Shown here: positions 45,255 to 56,974 of the stretch, one piece after another | Position numbering within the stretch: the stretch's first letter is position 1 | How the letters are laid out: every line of letters starts with the position of its first letter | Source of the DNA: Eleusine coracana subsp. coracana | Taxonomy: Eukaryota; Streptophyta; Magnoliopsida; Poales; Poaceae | Length of the DNA stretch: 64,000 nucleotides | Direction: 5' to 3' | NCBI GenBank assembly: GCA_032690845.1 | Contig: CM064429.1 | Coordinates: 19,053,013 to 19,117,012 of the forward strand | Notes under the pieces: model-generated | The model's input: only the letters and a program-made list of their open reading frames with translations | Told to the model about the DNA's origin: nothing | Database searches by the model: none | Translations under genes and position numbers: made by a program

Positions 45255-45866
45255 AGACATGAACTGAGGGAAGAAAGAGTTATCTGAACAGAGGACGTCT
45301 CTCGTTCCCCACCAACTCCCTTGCCTCAAGCGAATTGGTGAGATCCGCAAGTGTCGCTAACAGGCAGCTGGAAATCATGGTGTGCAGTGAGGCCTCCGCG
45401 ATGCTGACTTGTGCAAGGGCAAGCTGCCTGACGTGAGGGCAATGGAGTGCTTCCACCGAGCTATCCAGGAGTCGGCATTTGCTTCCACGCGAAGGGTGGC
45501 CGAGAATCGGAACACGGAGGCCGGCAGCGGTGGGAGTGGATGCTCTGGATGTGGCCACAAACATCGGTCTTCCAAGAAGTCGATCTCCGGGAGGTTGTCG
45601 AGAGCGGGCGACTGGAGCCAGGCGTCCACGGTGCCGGGGCGGTCCTGGAGGTGGTGCGGCGGGATGCGGAAGAGACAGCCGAGGCCCTGGTGTATGGAGA
45701 TGATGCGGGAGATCGGGCCATGAAATCATCGTCTTTGCGGGGGAGGTCATCGTCGTCGAGGTTGAGAGGGGCAGAACTCCAGATTTGCCGCCACCGGGAG
45801 GCCAGGGTTTGCGTGCGGGCGGCGTTCTTTGTGGAGAGGAGAGATTATCTCACCGCCGACTCCCTT
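45255..45866 (-). pseudogene. F-box/LRR pseudogene, N-terminal part
   Basis: Read leftward: SLLSTKNAARTQTLASRWRQ and IWSSAPLNLDDDD (about 45845-45750), the end of an F-box and the start of the linker, then HHLQDRPGTVDAWLQSPALD and NLPEIDFLED (about 45660-45560), then VRQLALAQVSIAEASLHTMI (about 45430), a leucine-rich repeat pattern. The order and wording are those of large grass F-box/FBD families. The frame changes near 45845, 45720 and 45450, and the first helix of the F-box is missing. It is therefore a pseudogene. The rest is at 35711-36171, separated by the Copia and Gypsy insertions. Confidence 0.8.
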
Positions 45867-45929
45867 CGTGTTTTGTCATTTAACCAGTTGGCTCGGCAGT
45901 CGACCGCAAGGGATTAAAAAATCATTCCT

Positions 45930-46330
45930 ATCACACAAACCGAAACCAACCGGTTTGATGAAAACCGTGAAAATTGGAAAAATTGGACGATAAACCACTT
46001 AAATAACAAAACATGAATTTAAATACGATTTGAAAGGAAGCTGGTCGGTTTTCTCGGTTTATCACTCGGTTTTTCCGGTTTATCGTTTGGTTTTTCGGTT
46101 TACCGCTTGGTTTTCTCTGTTTTTTATGGGTTTTCTCAGTTTAAAAACAAACCGCTCGGTTTTTCCGGTTTCTCGCTCGGTTTCTCTAGTTTACCGTTTG
46201 ATTTTCTCGATTTTCGTGACTTCAAAATTTTTTGAATTTTCAAAATTTTAAATTATATTATACCAAAAATCGGTCGTTCGATGAAAACGGACCGGACTGG
46301 TTTGATCGAAGCGTTTTTGTGGTTTTTGAC
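45930..46330 (+). repeat. CGGTTT-rich degenerate repeat
   Basis: Variants of CTCGGTTTTTCCGGTTTATCG and GGTTTACCGTTTGATTTTCTC recur about ten times. A similar sequence lies reversed at 60590-60920. I cannot define element ends; it could be a decayed DNA transposon or a tandem array. Confidence 0.55.
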
Positions 46331-47010
46331 GGTTTTTGAATCCATGGTCGACCGAGCAAACGACTCGTTCGCCGTCCGATCTGGAATCTCATATCCTACG
46401 GCTGGCGTCGTTTCCAGTTAGACGAACTCGACTCGGCTCTCCTCTGCCTCGCCAAAACCTCCAAATCGACCCGTTCCTAATTGTGTGAAAGCTAAAACGA
46501 TTACTTGTCAGACTCGTCATGAATTCCTCCATTCATATAACCTTGTGGATTTTGTTTTGACTAACACATTCGTCATTAATTTTATTTTTTCTCTTCTCAA
46601 ACCCTAACCATAAAATCATGAAATTCGTGACATTATAATGACATGAAATAAAGAATATTTGTATTTCACATCTTCAACCGCATCCATTTTGATGGTCATC
46701 AATATATATCAAGCTAGAACTCGCCGGTGGCGTCGATTTCGTCCTAAGCAGTTCGTGGTTTGTTTTGTGAAGAAGAAAGAGAAACAGAGGTGTTCGACTG
46801 AAGGCTGGAGCGAACCATAAGATAACAGTGGGTCGGATCGGACGGCAGAAGAGCCGATTGCCCGTTCGACTGCCGACCAGCCCATTGCCGACGATCCTGA
46901 TCCGTCCGGTAGGGCATTGATGCGGTCGACTCTGACACCTCTGGCGTCATAAATTTCTTCAAGTACAATCTTTAGAACCGTTGTCACCTGCATACGGGCC
47001 TAGGACAAAA
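46331..47010. other. No gene seen
   Basis: A GC-rich patch (46340-46480) and an unassigned open stretch on the minus strand (46993-46709) lack recognisable homology. Confidence 0.35.
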
Positions 47011-48960
47011 ATGTGACCCGAAACTGATCAAATTTGAAATGAATTTAAGCAAATTTGAATATCACTTGAACTACAAGTCAAAATTGCTCAACATAACTCA
47101 TACCCACCAAAATTATATGTTATAGCTTGGAACAAATTAGAATTTTGAGGAATTTTTCAGAATTTTATCTCTCAATTTAATGGGCCAAATAAATGCCCAA
47201 AAGATCAAAAATCATCCCACTTTGAAACATTCATATTCAAATTCAAGTGATAACCGTTGAACATTATCCTTTTTTATAAATTAGAGCACATCATGGTGAA
47301 CAAGTACTATTTTTAGATTTTTTATAGAATCTATATTTTTAAAAATACAAAAATATTAAATAAGTGTTGTTTCAAAAACCAACCAAAAAGAAAATACCAC
47401 GTCGCTCCCATCTGCATTTCCTTCCTCCTTTCAGCTTGCACGTCCCCGGTTTCCCACCCCTCCATTTTTCTTCTTTCGGCCCCCCTCTCCCTTCTCTTTT
47501 CCTCACCCAAAACCAGCCACCACCGCCATTTCCATGAGCTCGTGCGCCGCCACTTCGGCCTCCTCGACGCGGATCCACTGGCTCATTGGCGGCGCCTTGC
47601 TCTGCTCTTCCATTTCCTCTCAGTCTCGCCTCACGAAACACGTCAGCAAGCTCGCATTAATTTGAGAACCGCCACCGCTACTCTGAGCTCCACCGATCGT
47701 TGTCGGTCGCTCCGATGAACCCTGCCTCCCACCGACTCCACCTCCGTGCGCGGCTCGCGCTTCCCCACTCGGTAGCGAGGTTTGCGGTCCCATCGGCATA
47801 CGCCGGCCAACCTCCAGCGGCGGCGCAGCCTGGCTCCAGCATGGCCACGGTGATGCCACACGTGGGCTACATGGCCCGGATCAGGCGCAGCCACGTGCGG
47901 ATCTGGCCCATTGCCCCCGTGGCCTTCGGTGTGGCCTGGATGCCACTCGCCTGGATTTTCTTCTTCCGTTTTCCCTGTCAAATTAAATTATAGAAAGCCT
48001 ATTAGCTTAGAAAATGCATAACCAATTCCTTATTAGGACTTTTCGAGCAAACTAAACTTCCCTGAGGTACTCTAGACTTGTACTGCTGTAGGAAAAATGT
48101 CAAACCATAATGCATGCTAATATTTGTTTTAGAACTAAAATAAATAGGTAAAATGCTAATAAATTCATAAATAAATCTATGACACTTATAAATTAAGATC
48201 CTTTGGCAGGTGATATACATTAGTACTTCCTAACCACCCTGCAAAGCCACACAATTAAACTCTTAGTATCTTTATCATAACTAATTAGTTGGTATTTTCA
48301 TCAGATTAATTATTTAAAATTATTGCCTTAGTGCATGTTACTGAAATTTGGTGGAAAATTCACTCTTAGCATATTCTATTTGTAATAAATCACCCCTGGC
48401 CATTTGACTTCTAGAACAATGCTAAAATAATTAATTGCCTTGTAGCTCTAATATTTCAGTTGGCACTATAGTTTAATTCCAACATTTTGTTTTGGCTGTT
48501 ATTTCTTTCATATCAAATATCACATAAACTGAATGTAATGCTTTGATCAGTACACCTTAGTGTCGTACCCTTCGCACATTTGTTCAATTATCACAATCAC
48601 ACGTCTCATTTTTTATACAGTAACTCATTGAGTATTTGTTAAGAAAATGTCACGAATCAAAATATTCTCTCATGCATCGCATTGCTTGCATCATGTAGAG
48701 CACGAGCTGAACCACGTGGAAGCCGGATAAGAGCAGGAGCCCGAAGGAGGTGCCAACTCCGCAAACCAGGAACAGGCTCAAAGCAAGCCCCGGTACATCC
48801 CACCAAGTTTTAACCTCTTTATTTTATCGCTAGCTAGTGGATGTAGGAATGTTTGTGCATTAGGTTTATATTAGTTGATTGAAAACCTAGTATGCAGTAG
48901 GTACCTGAATTATCAATGATAGCCTCAGGTTGTATAGTTGCTTTGCTTAACTAGGATGAC
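47011..48960 (+). mobile_element. Degenerate Gypsy LTR-like sequence
   Basis: The AT-rich start with repeated AATTTGAA phrases, a GC-rich central part (47400-47970) and the late block GAGCAGGAGCCCGAAGGAGG (48732 onward) have the profile of long chromovirus LTRs like the one at 31400-34591. No ends or target duplication were found, so this is tentative. Confidence 0.35.
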
Positions 48961-49686
48961 AAATCGTTGAGTGTTATGGAGATCGCTTGTAGATCAGGAA
49001 AATATTATCACCTGGGAATGGAAGATGTCGGATGAAGGAAAGTTGAATGGGATAACAAATGGAGACCGAACAGGCAAACTAGGTAGAAAGAGAAGGACAA
49101 CTTGTCTTCAAGGTGCTAGCCCTATCTGTCTCATATAAGACCCGCGTCGTGTTTGGTCCATAGGATCAAGTTGGAGTTTGCATGTTGGAGTTTTGGGCCT
49201 AGTAACTGACATAGCAACAGCTACTACCTGATCAGAAGATTGCCTACTCTCTTGTTTGGCGGAACTAGGAAAAAGAGGATGGAACAATCCACTCACGGAT
49301 GTTGTACGGTTCGCATCAGCTGGGGGACCCTTCTCGCGGGAGTCTGGACCCGGAAGACCTTGCAGTATCAAAACAAAAAGTTGTTCCATGCGGCTTTTAG
49401 GAAGTGCGTATGGGTCGTGCAAGCAGGTTTCTCCTGCAGGATGTAAAACATAGTAATAAGAGAAACATAATGAATGGGTTGAATACTGTTGTATTGATTT
49501 AATTATGTTGTATTGTAACTATGTTTGCTATAGATATAGTGCAAACTAAATTTATTATTTTACATGAAAAATTAACTTTCACTATTATTTAATTTACTAA
49601 CTAAAACGCAATAACAGGGTGAATGTATGAATTAATGAGAACTAATTGAACACAAAGAACTTAGAGATTTAATCAAGGTTATCGAC
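48961..49686. other. No gene seen
   Basis: Unassigned sequence with a 104-codon open stretch on the minus strand (49422-49108) that I do not recognise. Its composition does not suggest a real gene. Confidence 0.35.
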
Positions 49687-49691
49687 AGTAG

Positions 49692-50333
49692 TGTTGGTGT
49701 CACAAAGCGCGAGCTTCAGTGCCACTAACAGAAAGAGTAAACGTGAAAAGGAATCACGAAGGGTATGAAACAAAACATTCGGCTCTTCTCACGTATCCCC
49801 AAAAAGATTCGTCTCGTTACAAGTAAATAGGGGCGTTCTATTTATAGGCCCGTACTTAGGTCATATGCAAATGACCATTTTATCCCTAATTACCTACTAT
49901 ATTCTTTGAATATTCTGTACAAAATGGTTATAAAGGATAAATCAGTCATTTGAGCACTTCTGGTACCCTTCCTTATTCCGCACGCCACAACACAGGTTGG
50001 TGCCACGTGTTGCCCTCTTCACGCCATGCCGGTTCTTGATCTTCCCTGGCGTCCTGTCCTTCGAAGGATGATGGCTTCATCCTTCGAAGGCGCGGAGGTA
50101 CTGCTTGAAGGGTCCGCTGCTCTATCCTTTGAAGGATGATGGCTTCATCCTTCGTGGGTGTGGAGGTACCGCCCGAAGGGTCTTGGTTTTTCCGTGGCCT
50201 CCGATAAACACCTATACCTCGAAGTTATAGTTAATAATAATAAAAAGGGTAACCATAGTTTACTTTGATTTTTATTCACAGCCCGACTTTGATGAACCCT
50301 CGAGGGGTGGCTTGCGAAGTGATCCCCCCAACA
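49692..50333 (-). mobile_element. Solo LTR of the Tat family, TSD AGTAG
   Basis: In plus orientation it runs from TGTTGGTGTCACAAAG to GATCCCCCCAACA, the reverse of the LTR at 7079-7646, including the CCTATAAA box and the TTCGAAGG repeats. It is flanked by AGTAG at 49687-49691 and 50334-50338. There is no internal region, so it is a recombination product. Length is 642 bp against 568 bp for the other copy. Confidence 0.93.
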
Positions 50334-50338
50334 AGTAG

Positions 50339-50614
50339 CATGAAACTCACACCTAAAGATTCATCTGGTGAATTTAGTATTCTACAAGACATGGTGGTTC
50401 GGCTCGCTCTGGCCCTGTCACGGTGGAAGCTAATAGTTCTCCACTGGTATCTTACACTATGTAATCTTTATAGCAAAGCCAGACCCCACTGGTATCATGC
50501 ACTATCTCATAAGGAATAAGCTCATCATAGATAGACTAATCACATTGATTGAATTCATAAGAGTCGAGAGTTTATATAGCTAGGGTTCCTTCCCCGTGGG
50601 AGAGAATATGAAGA
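50339..50614. other. Unassigned segment, probable older repeat
   Basis: No gene is seen. The phrase CCACTGGTATC occurs twice (50441 and 50487). The sequence resumes at 52856 after the next solo LTR. Confidence 0.35.
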
Positions 50615-52850
50615 TGAAAGTGCATCTACATCCCTAGTGGGTTTGGTGGTTGTATGACAACGTGGTTAAAGAACTAATCCTCTTTGTGAGTATAGAGCAG
50701 GTTGTATATGAAGAATATACGTTGCATGAATACAAATGATCATCTTTGATAGTGTACAATTGTGTAAGGAAAATAGACCTATGTGATGAAAAGGAGAAGT
50801 GTCAAATAAATAGGTCCATATAAGCAATATTACGACAAGCCAAGGTTTGAAATGAATAAGGGACATAAAAACCATTGATATGAGATGGTCTCAACAAATT
50901 GGTGTTGTCAAGAAAAAGAAGTGATCAAGTGTTATTTCTCTATGGTATTTAATCTTGGAACCAACTTGATCAAGTCAATACTTCAAAACAAGATTTCAAA
51001 AGAAGAAATAACGATGATACAAACTTATGTGTGACTCAAGATAGCAAGATGGTGAAGGATTGGCATGACTTGGTGGTAACGGACCATGCATGGGAGAAGG
51101 GCAAGTTGGAGTCTTGGCGCCGAGGGACCCAAGCCATGGTGAAGGGCAGGTGGAGCGCAATCGCGATGGACTGATCAAGCTATGAGTGGTCCTACATCTC
51201 CAAGTATCAATCTTTGTTGAAACATGAAGACTTAATGTGACTTGTGAACCAAAAAGAGAAAATGAATCTTATGAATAAAGAAATACCAAGTCACAAGCTC
51301 TAGGTGATGATGCTTAGCAAAAGCACATGTGGTAGTCCTTATGAAGCATGAAAGAGAAGAAGTGGCAAAATTCATTATCATGCAAGCTCAAGAAGTTTTG
51401 TTTTTTCATTTACTCTTGAGTTTAGGCATGCCGCTCTATCAAGAGGGATGCTACATGGTTTTCTCATAATGTCTCAATGCTCAAAGAAAAACCAAAGTGA
51501 GATGAGAGAAAGTCAATGCCTACACTCACACTAACTCTCACTGTGACTGGAAAAACCGGTGTAACCGATTTACCAAACCAGAGGAACCGGTTTGGGTTTA
51601 AAACTCTAACGGCTAGTTCAGGAAAACTGGAGGTACCGATTTGGAAAACCGGAGGGACCGGTTTTGACTGGTTTAGTATAACGGCTAGTTTTTGGGGGAC
51701 AAGTATAAATACTTCGTCCCCCCCTCCCCCTCTCCTTTGGAAGCTGCTGATTGTGTGCACGAAAAAAATACATCTAAAGCCTTGTATAGCTCTCCCCAAC
51801 ACCTCTTTGTGAAGTTTGACTGATTTGTGAGAAATCCTAAGTATTGGGTTGAGAGAGATTGTGATTGAGAGCACAAAAGAGAAAATCCCACACTTGAGCA
51901 TTTGAGCATTGTGTTGCTAATCCGTGAAGCATTTGTTACTCTTGGAGGTGAAACCTCCTAGTCAGCTAGGCGTCGCCCTAGAGCTCCTAAGCTTGTGGTG
52001 AGCCTTGGGAAAGTTTGTGAAGGTTCGCTTCGCCTCCATAAGGAAAGAAGCAAAGATAGTGAATCGGGGAAAGCGGTTGAAAGAGACCCGGCTTGGAGTG
52101 TGCCTTAGCAACTCAAGCTTCCTTAACGGAGACGTAGGGTTCACGGAGGTGAATCTGAACTTCGGCAAAAAAAATCTCCGTGTGCTTCTTGTGGTTTGCT
52201 CTCTTAAGTTCTTGCTTCTTTTGTTTGTGATTCATAGGTTGCATGTGTAGTTTTGCTAGTCTTCTCAGTGATTATTTGCTCTAGATCTTGCATGCTCTGT
52301 TAGGATCTTTAAGTTTGCTAGAACTTTGTGGGACGCTATATTTCCTGTTTTATTCCCTCTATCCTGAGGAAACTGGTGGGTCCAGTTTCTCAAACTGATG
52401 GGACCGGTTTTGGTCAGTGCCAAATTGTATAGATTCTTGGTGAATCTAGTTTGTGTGTATCTTGGTCACTCTCCGGTGTAGTTACTACTAGCGTAGCCCC
52501 TCTGGTTGGTGTGTTGCTTGTTTAATTGTTATCTATACCAAGAAAACTGGTGTAACCGGTTTGCCAAACCAGTGGGTCCGGTTTGGAAGTTTTGTTTTTG
52601 AGGATGATTCTTTGTGAATCAAACTGGCGTGATTTCTGTGTTTGTTTTATTAGCTTGCTTATCTTTAGAGTTTGGCTGTTTTCCTCATTTACTTGTTTTA
52701 TCCCAATTTATCTGACAAAATCGGATGTACCGGTTTGCTAAACCAGAACGATCGGTTTTGGTAGTTTTAATTCTGCTGCGAGTTCTGTTAATTTTTTAGG
52801 AATACCTATTCAACCCCCCCCCCCCTTTAGGCGACATCCAGGGACTTTCA
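50615..52850 (+). mobile_element. Solo SIRE-like Copia LTR
   Basis: It starts TGAAAGTGCATCTACATCCC, the same first bases as the SIRE LTR at 15843, and ends GGGACTTTCA; 2236 bp. Flanks are GAAGA (50610-50614) and GTAGA (52851-52855), a duplication with one mismatch. Seven or more AACCGGTTTGNNAAACCRG-type palindromes lie at 51548-51670 and 52365-52765. It is a third family of this lineage, distinct from the other two in the window. Confidence 0.85.
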
Positions 52851-52855
52851 GTAGA

Positions 52856-53518
52856 CTACTCACTCATCCTACCAAGATCCATAGACATGGTTTGGTGGAT
52901 GAGGGAATGCAACATGAGATACACAGGTGCCGGTCGGCACGGCAGGGTGCCGATCAACACGATTTTCCTTCCTGGCGATGATGGTTGGTGATGGCCTCTG
53001 TCACCGCCTCAACTCTTCCAAACCCTAGGTTAAGAGTTTTCTTGATCGATCATCCTTAGGAGGTGATTACTTCTCTTTATATAATCATGTTCTGGGTCCA
53101 GTTGCGCTGATACCGACTTCAATTCCGTGGTGGGCCTTAGTCCTAAAGAATTCCTCTTCAATCTGGGCCTACTCTACATGTGTCGATTAGCACGTGGCCA
53201 TGGATCATGCCGGTGGGCACAACCTTCCATCTTCTATGTCTTGGCCTAAATTCATAGCTCTTGGTCCATAATTCCTCAGTTTTCAGCTATTTTCTTCATA
53301 AAACACAAAAAGTAAGAAAACTACAGATATATGCAATATTTGGGGGTTAATTGATTGTAAACCAGTAAAATAAAGTGTAAAACGCTCCAAATATGGCCTA
53401 ATAATGTGTATCTAGAATGCGCCAACGGTGGTCTGCGACAGCTTTTTACATAAGACGGAGTATTATTACTCTTATTTCCATGTTTGCGGTCTTTGAGACC
53501 TGTCATGTGAGGGGAAGT
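52856..53518. other. Unassigned segment, probable older retroelement
   Basis: No gene is seen. It contains GGTGCCGGTCGGCACGGCAG near 52930, which resembles the motif clusters of the SIRE-like families, and ends GAGGGGAAG, a possible polypurine tract before the next LTR-like start. Confidence 0.35.
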
Positions 53519-53875
53519 GTTGAAGTATAATGTATTGCCTACTCTTTCTCATTAGCTTAGGCTTTTGGGTTCAACTGATCGGTGCATACAAACTGTAATA
53601 TCGGGCATAGAAAAATACATTGTTATGCTTATCATAATATCAATCAATACTCATTTAAATAGGGGTCGATGTTGCTGGACACTAGCAGTATCGGTCACTG
53701 CTGACATAAGCAGCACACAAGATTAGAAACATATGTGGCCCAACCCCCTCCCCTAAAGCCCATTGAGTTTATTGGTATAAAAGCTACCCCTTCGTAACCC
53801 TAGCCAGCCCCGCACTTTTCCTTCCACTGTCCACTGCCTTCTTTCCTCCTCTCTCTCATCTCTACCCTAGCAAAG
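53519..53875 (+). mobile_element. Copia-type LTR-like start (degenerate)
   Basis: TGTTGAAGTATAATGTATTG follows a purine-rich tract, as 3' LTRs do, and the text up to about 53870 fits a short Copia LTR with a TATAAAAGC box near 53777. No opposite LTR or duplication was found. Confidence 0.4.
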
Positions 53876-54500
53876 GTTTCATGGCCCCCCTCCCCTTCGA
53901 TGTGGATCGACGGTCCTCCTCCTCCTCTCCGATGTGGCAAGGTGCGCTCGACGTGGCAGCCCTACACCTCCCCTCCCATGCAAAGCTGCAGCGACACTCC
54001 TCCCCTCCAACACGATAGGGTGCATTGCCACCGTCCTCCTCTGTCCAGTGCGGCGACGGTGTGATGTCCCTCCTCCCCTCTTACGCATAGCGGTGGTGGC
54101 ACTCCTCCCTATCGGCGCGGCATGGCGCACGACCACCCTCCTCCTCCATCCGATGCGACAACAATATGACATACCTCCTCAATCATGCGTGACGTGGCGG
54201 CCCTCCTCCTCCCCTCCTACGCGGCGATGAAGGCCCTCTTCCCATCTGGTGTGATGTTGTGGCATCTCTTCCCCTCGGCTCGGTGGCTTTCCTCCTCCCC
54301 TTCTTCAGTACATCAGGTCGGGAGAAGCTCGTTAGCAGGCGGATTAGACAGCGGGAGCTTGTGAGTAGCTAAAATCGGCTTGCACGAACTTGTCAGTGGG
54401 CAGATTCGGTTGGGTGGGCATTGATGGCGCACGGGCGGATGCGGCCAGACGGCGCATGGGTTGGGGATGCATGAGCCTAGCTCAGGCCTAGCGCCATGTT
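53876..54500. other. GC-rich stretch without identified gene
   Basis: Repeated phrases of the form TCCTCCCCTCNNATGCGGCG suggest a decayed minisatellite. Open reading is incidental. Confidence 0.35.
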
Positions 54501-54539
54501 TCCTTTTTTTTTCTCTTTTTAAACAACATCAGTATGGGG

Positions 54540-54765
54540 CGTCCGGACTAATATCGGTGTTGTACACTAATTCACTATAGTATCATTAATTAAGCATCGA
54601 TGGGATTACTAATATCAGTGTTGTATCACTATAGTATCATGAATTAAGCATCGATCGGATTATGCGATACTATAGTACTTTTTGATAGATACTGTAGACC
54701 TTTAGTGTAAGTAGTGTACGTGAGTGTTTTTAGTGTAAGTAGTGTACGTGAGTGTTTGTGTCTGT
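54540..54765 (+). repeat. Two short tandem duplications
   Basis: A unit of about 60 bp beginning TAATATCGGTGTTGTA is repeated with changes (54549 and 54610). A unit of about 28 bp, TTAGTGTAAGTAGTGTACGT, is repeated almost exactly (54697 and 54728). Confidence 0.75.
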
Positions 54766-55500
54766 ACTGTTTACAATTCATTAAAAAAAAGTACGCCAAG
54801 CTGTAGAACATTTACATTCATTGCAGTGTCATGGATGGTGGTTCGGATGCGTTATTCAAGCTATGTCTAGTTGCAGTTCCGTGTTGGGACGAGGGATGTG
54901 AGTGGGGTGTGAGTTTTCAAGTGATCCGCAATGAGACAGCTATGCCTAGATGATCCGAACAATAATTGTACCGACTCTTCCAGGTAGAGATCATTGACGA
55001 TATGGCTTTGGCTAATTTTAGACCAGAGATCACATGGTCCAGCTTTTTACTCAAAGCAAATTGTTTTCTAGGGTTGCAAGTTTAAAAAAGACAGCGTACG
55101 TTCTTAGCTCTTGCTTAGGCATAAAAAACCAAACTCTACTTCTACCTCTAAACCAACTGAGATCATAATTGACAACATAGCTTAATTGGCTAATCGTTAC
55201 GAGCTTGCATTTTTTCATCGATCAGCTTGAAAGGTACGAGCTTGCAATGTTTGACAACATGACACCGGTGGCCTTGGCCATCAACGTCCGTCGCGTAAGC
55301 CGCAAGCAGCCCCTGGATCTGGCTTCCTACCTCCTCTGTGGCTGATCATCCATCGCGCAGGCATCAGCAGGTAGCAGCCAAACGCCCTAAGAGAGTAGTG
55401 CGGCTTGTTGCTGCTGTCGATTGCGCACTTATTAGTACGTCCCTTGCAAACGGGCGCAGCCAATAGCTCTCCGTCGATCAGCAAATATCGTAGCGCACTC
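54766..55500. other. Intergenic sequence upstream of the aldehyde oxidase gene
   Basis: No gene is seen. The open stretches in 55281-55484 lack recognisable homology. Confidence 0.4.
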
Positions 55501-55639
55501 GCATTGCGAACACCACCTCAGACGGAGCCAGTTCGTTGCAAGTAACACGTCGAACATTGAATAACTTGCGTGTTCCAAATTGTCAATGAGGCGACGATCG
55601 AGAGGTAACAGTACACGTTCCCTGTCGACTTGCAGTTTG

Positions 55640-55645
55640 CACGTG
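55640..55645 (+). promoter_or_regulatory. G-box CACGTG in GCACGTGC context
   Basis: It lies 375 bases before the aldehyde oxidase ATG. G-boxes bind bZIP and bHLH factors and act as ABA response elements in many plant promoters. Function here is inferred from position only. Confidence 0.4.
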
Positions 55646-55660
55646 CACTTGTACCTACCA

Positions 55661-55698
55661 GAGATCGCGAGATCCCACTGCCCCCCGGTCGCGATCTC
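55661..55698. promoter_or_regulatory. Perfect 10-bp inverted repeat in the AO upstream region
   Basis: GAGATCGCGA (55661-55670) and TCGCGATCTC (55689-55698) are exact reverse complements separated by 18 bases. It could be a dyad operator or simply a hairpin. Confidence 0.5.
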
Positions 55699-55907
55699 CG
55701 CGTGTGACACGCTGTGCATCGATTTGGCGACTGTGATCGTCCTTTCCTTTCCAAACCCGGGCGGACAGTGGTGCCAGCCGGCGTCACGCAACCGAACTGC
55801 AGCCTGCAGTGGCAGCATTTAACCCCATCCCTCTCGTCTCGCTCGATTCCTCACACTCAACGCCTAGCACACACCTCCACCACTTCCGGCTAGCTGAGAA
55901 AGAGAGA

Positions 55908-55913
55908 CACGTG
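55908..55913 (+). promoter_or_regulatory. G-box CACGTG in ACACGTGC context
   Basis: It lies 107 bases before the aldehyde oxidase ATG. ACACGTGC fits the ABRE core. It may be in the core promoter or the leader, because the transcription start is not known; no strong TATA box is visible, only CATTTAACC near 55815. Confidence 0.4.
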
Positions 55914-56019
55914 CTTATTGCTGCGGTGCTGTTGATCTTCACCAGCGCAAGGGGTTAAACTTATAGCTAGATCAGGGAGAGCAAGTGGACGGCCGTTGAG
56001 CAAGTGATCATCAACGACC

Positions 56020-56194
56020 ATGGAGGAGACGGCAACGGCGGCGAGGAAGTCCGTAATGGTTGATCGGCTGGTGTTCGCGCTGAACGGGCATCGGTACGAG
56101 GTTGCCAGCGCTGACGTGGACCCGTCGATGCCGCTGCTGGAGTTCATCCGCACACGAACGCCGTTCAAGGGGACAAAGCTCGGCTGCGGCGAAG
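56020..56194 (+). CDS. AO: Aldehyde oxidase, exon 1
   Basis: ATG 56020 opens 58 codons plus one base: MEETATAARKS, then DRLVFALNGHRYEV and PSMPLLEFIRTRTPFKG, ending LGCGEG. This is the start of the N-terminal plant-type 2Fe-2S ferredoxin domain of molybdenum hydroxylases. The LLEFIRTRTPFKG wording points to aldehyde oxidase rather than xanthine dehydrogenase. Plant aldehyde oxidases are cytosolic molybdoflavoenzymes of about 1350 residues; some make abscisic acid from abscisic aldehyde, others act on indole-3-acetaldehyde. Which substrate this one uses cannot be told. The exon ends GGCGAAG followed by GTAACTG, a donor inside a glycine codon. Exon 2 is at 63925. The frame is clean, with no stops. 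Confidence 0.93.
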
Positions 56195-56974
56195 GTAACT
56201 GATGCACAGTGCTTTTATTAGTCCGTTGATAATCTCGATCGATCGCATGAGCAGCTTAGTTAATAATTATTGGCCGGCTAGAAGCTTGAGTATAGATCTT
56301 TCGAAAAATAAAAGAAGTAACTTGAGTATCAGTTTTGCAACTGACAAACTATCTCCCGGACAGCGATAGCATGGTTACAGGTGGCAGTAGGATATATGTT
56401 AACTTGCCGTGGTCCCATCTTTATGTGATTCACGTATGTTTCGACTTTTTCGGTCTACTGTTTTCTTTTGTCATATTTTCACCTTTTAGTCGACTGAAAG
56501 CTTTCAATTAGTGGTGAGCTACTTTTGTGTTTTGATTTATCTTTTGTAAGGTTATCTATATAATAATTATAAATTATTGAATTTAAATTCGATGACTTAG
56601 TAAATTGATCGAATAGAACACCAATTTTCAATCAACTGAAAATTAGCAAGCATCTTTTTTGTTGTAATGATGATGCACAAATTTCGCGTATGAGAAGCAA
56701 GCTGTACTGAAAGCGATCCTGTATGACGTGTGTGAGAGATTCGCTCTATTCTGTAGAGTGACTGTACTCGTGGTACTCTAAATCCATACTCTAAAAGGTA
56801 TATTCTGTCCTAGTCAGCGAGATTCCTTCCTCTATACCATTTTTTTCCGCACCCGTCATACTCTATATCTCATCCTCTATCCTAACCACCCCTCTCTAGG
56901 ACCCACACATCAGCCTCCCCACTCTCTTTTTCTCTCCCTCTCTCTTTCCTCCCTCCTGAATCTCTCTCTTCTCC

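Noticed and set aside
34600..46350. A complete Helitron carrying the F-box and CesA pieces
   Set aside because: I found no convincing 5' TC end or 3' hairpin with CTRR, so capture is kept as a hypothesis in the findings only.
47372..47993. Open frames on both strands in a GC-rich patch
   Set aside because: Low-complexity composition within LTR-like sequence and no conserved motif.
55281..55818. Minus-strand open frames upstream of AO as a divergent gene
   Set aside because: No domain and no conserved motif; the region is better explained as promoter sequence.
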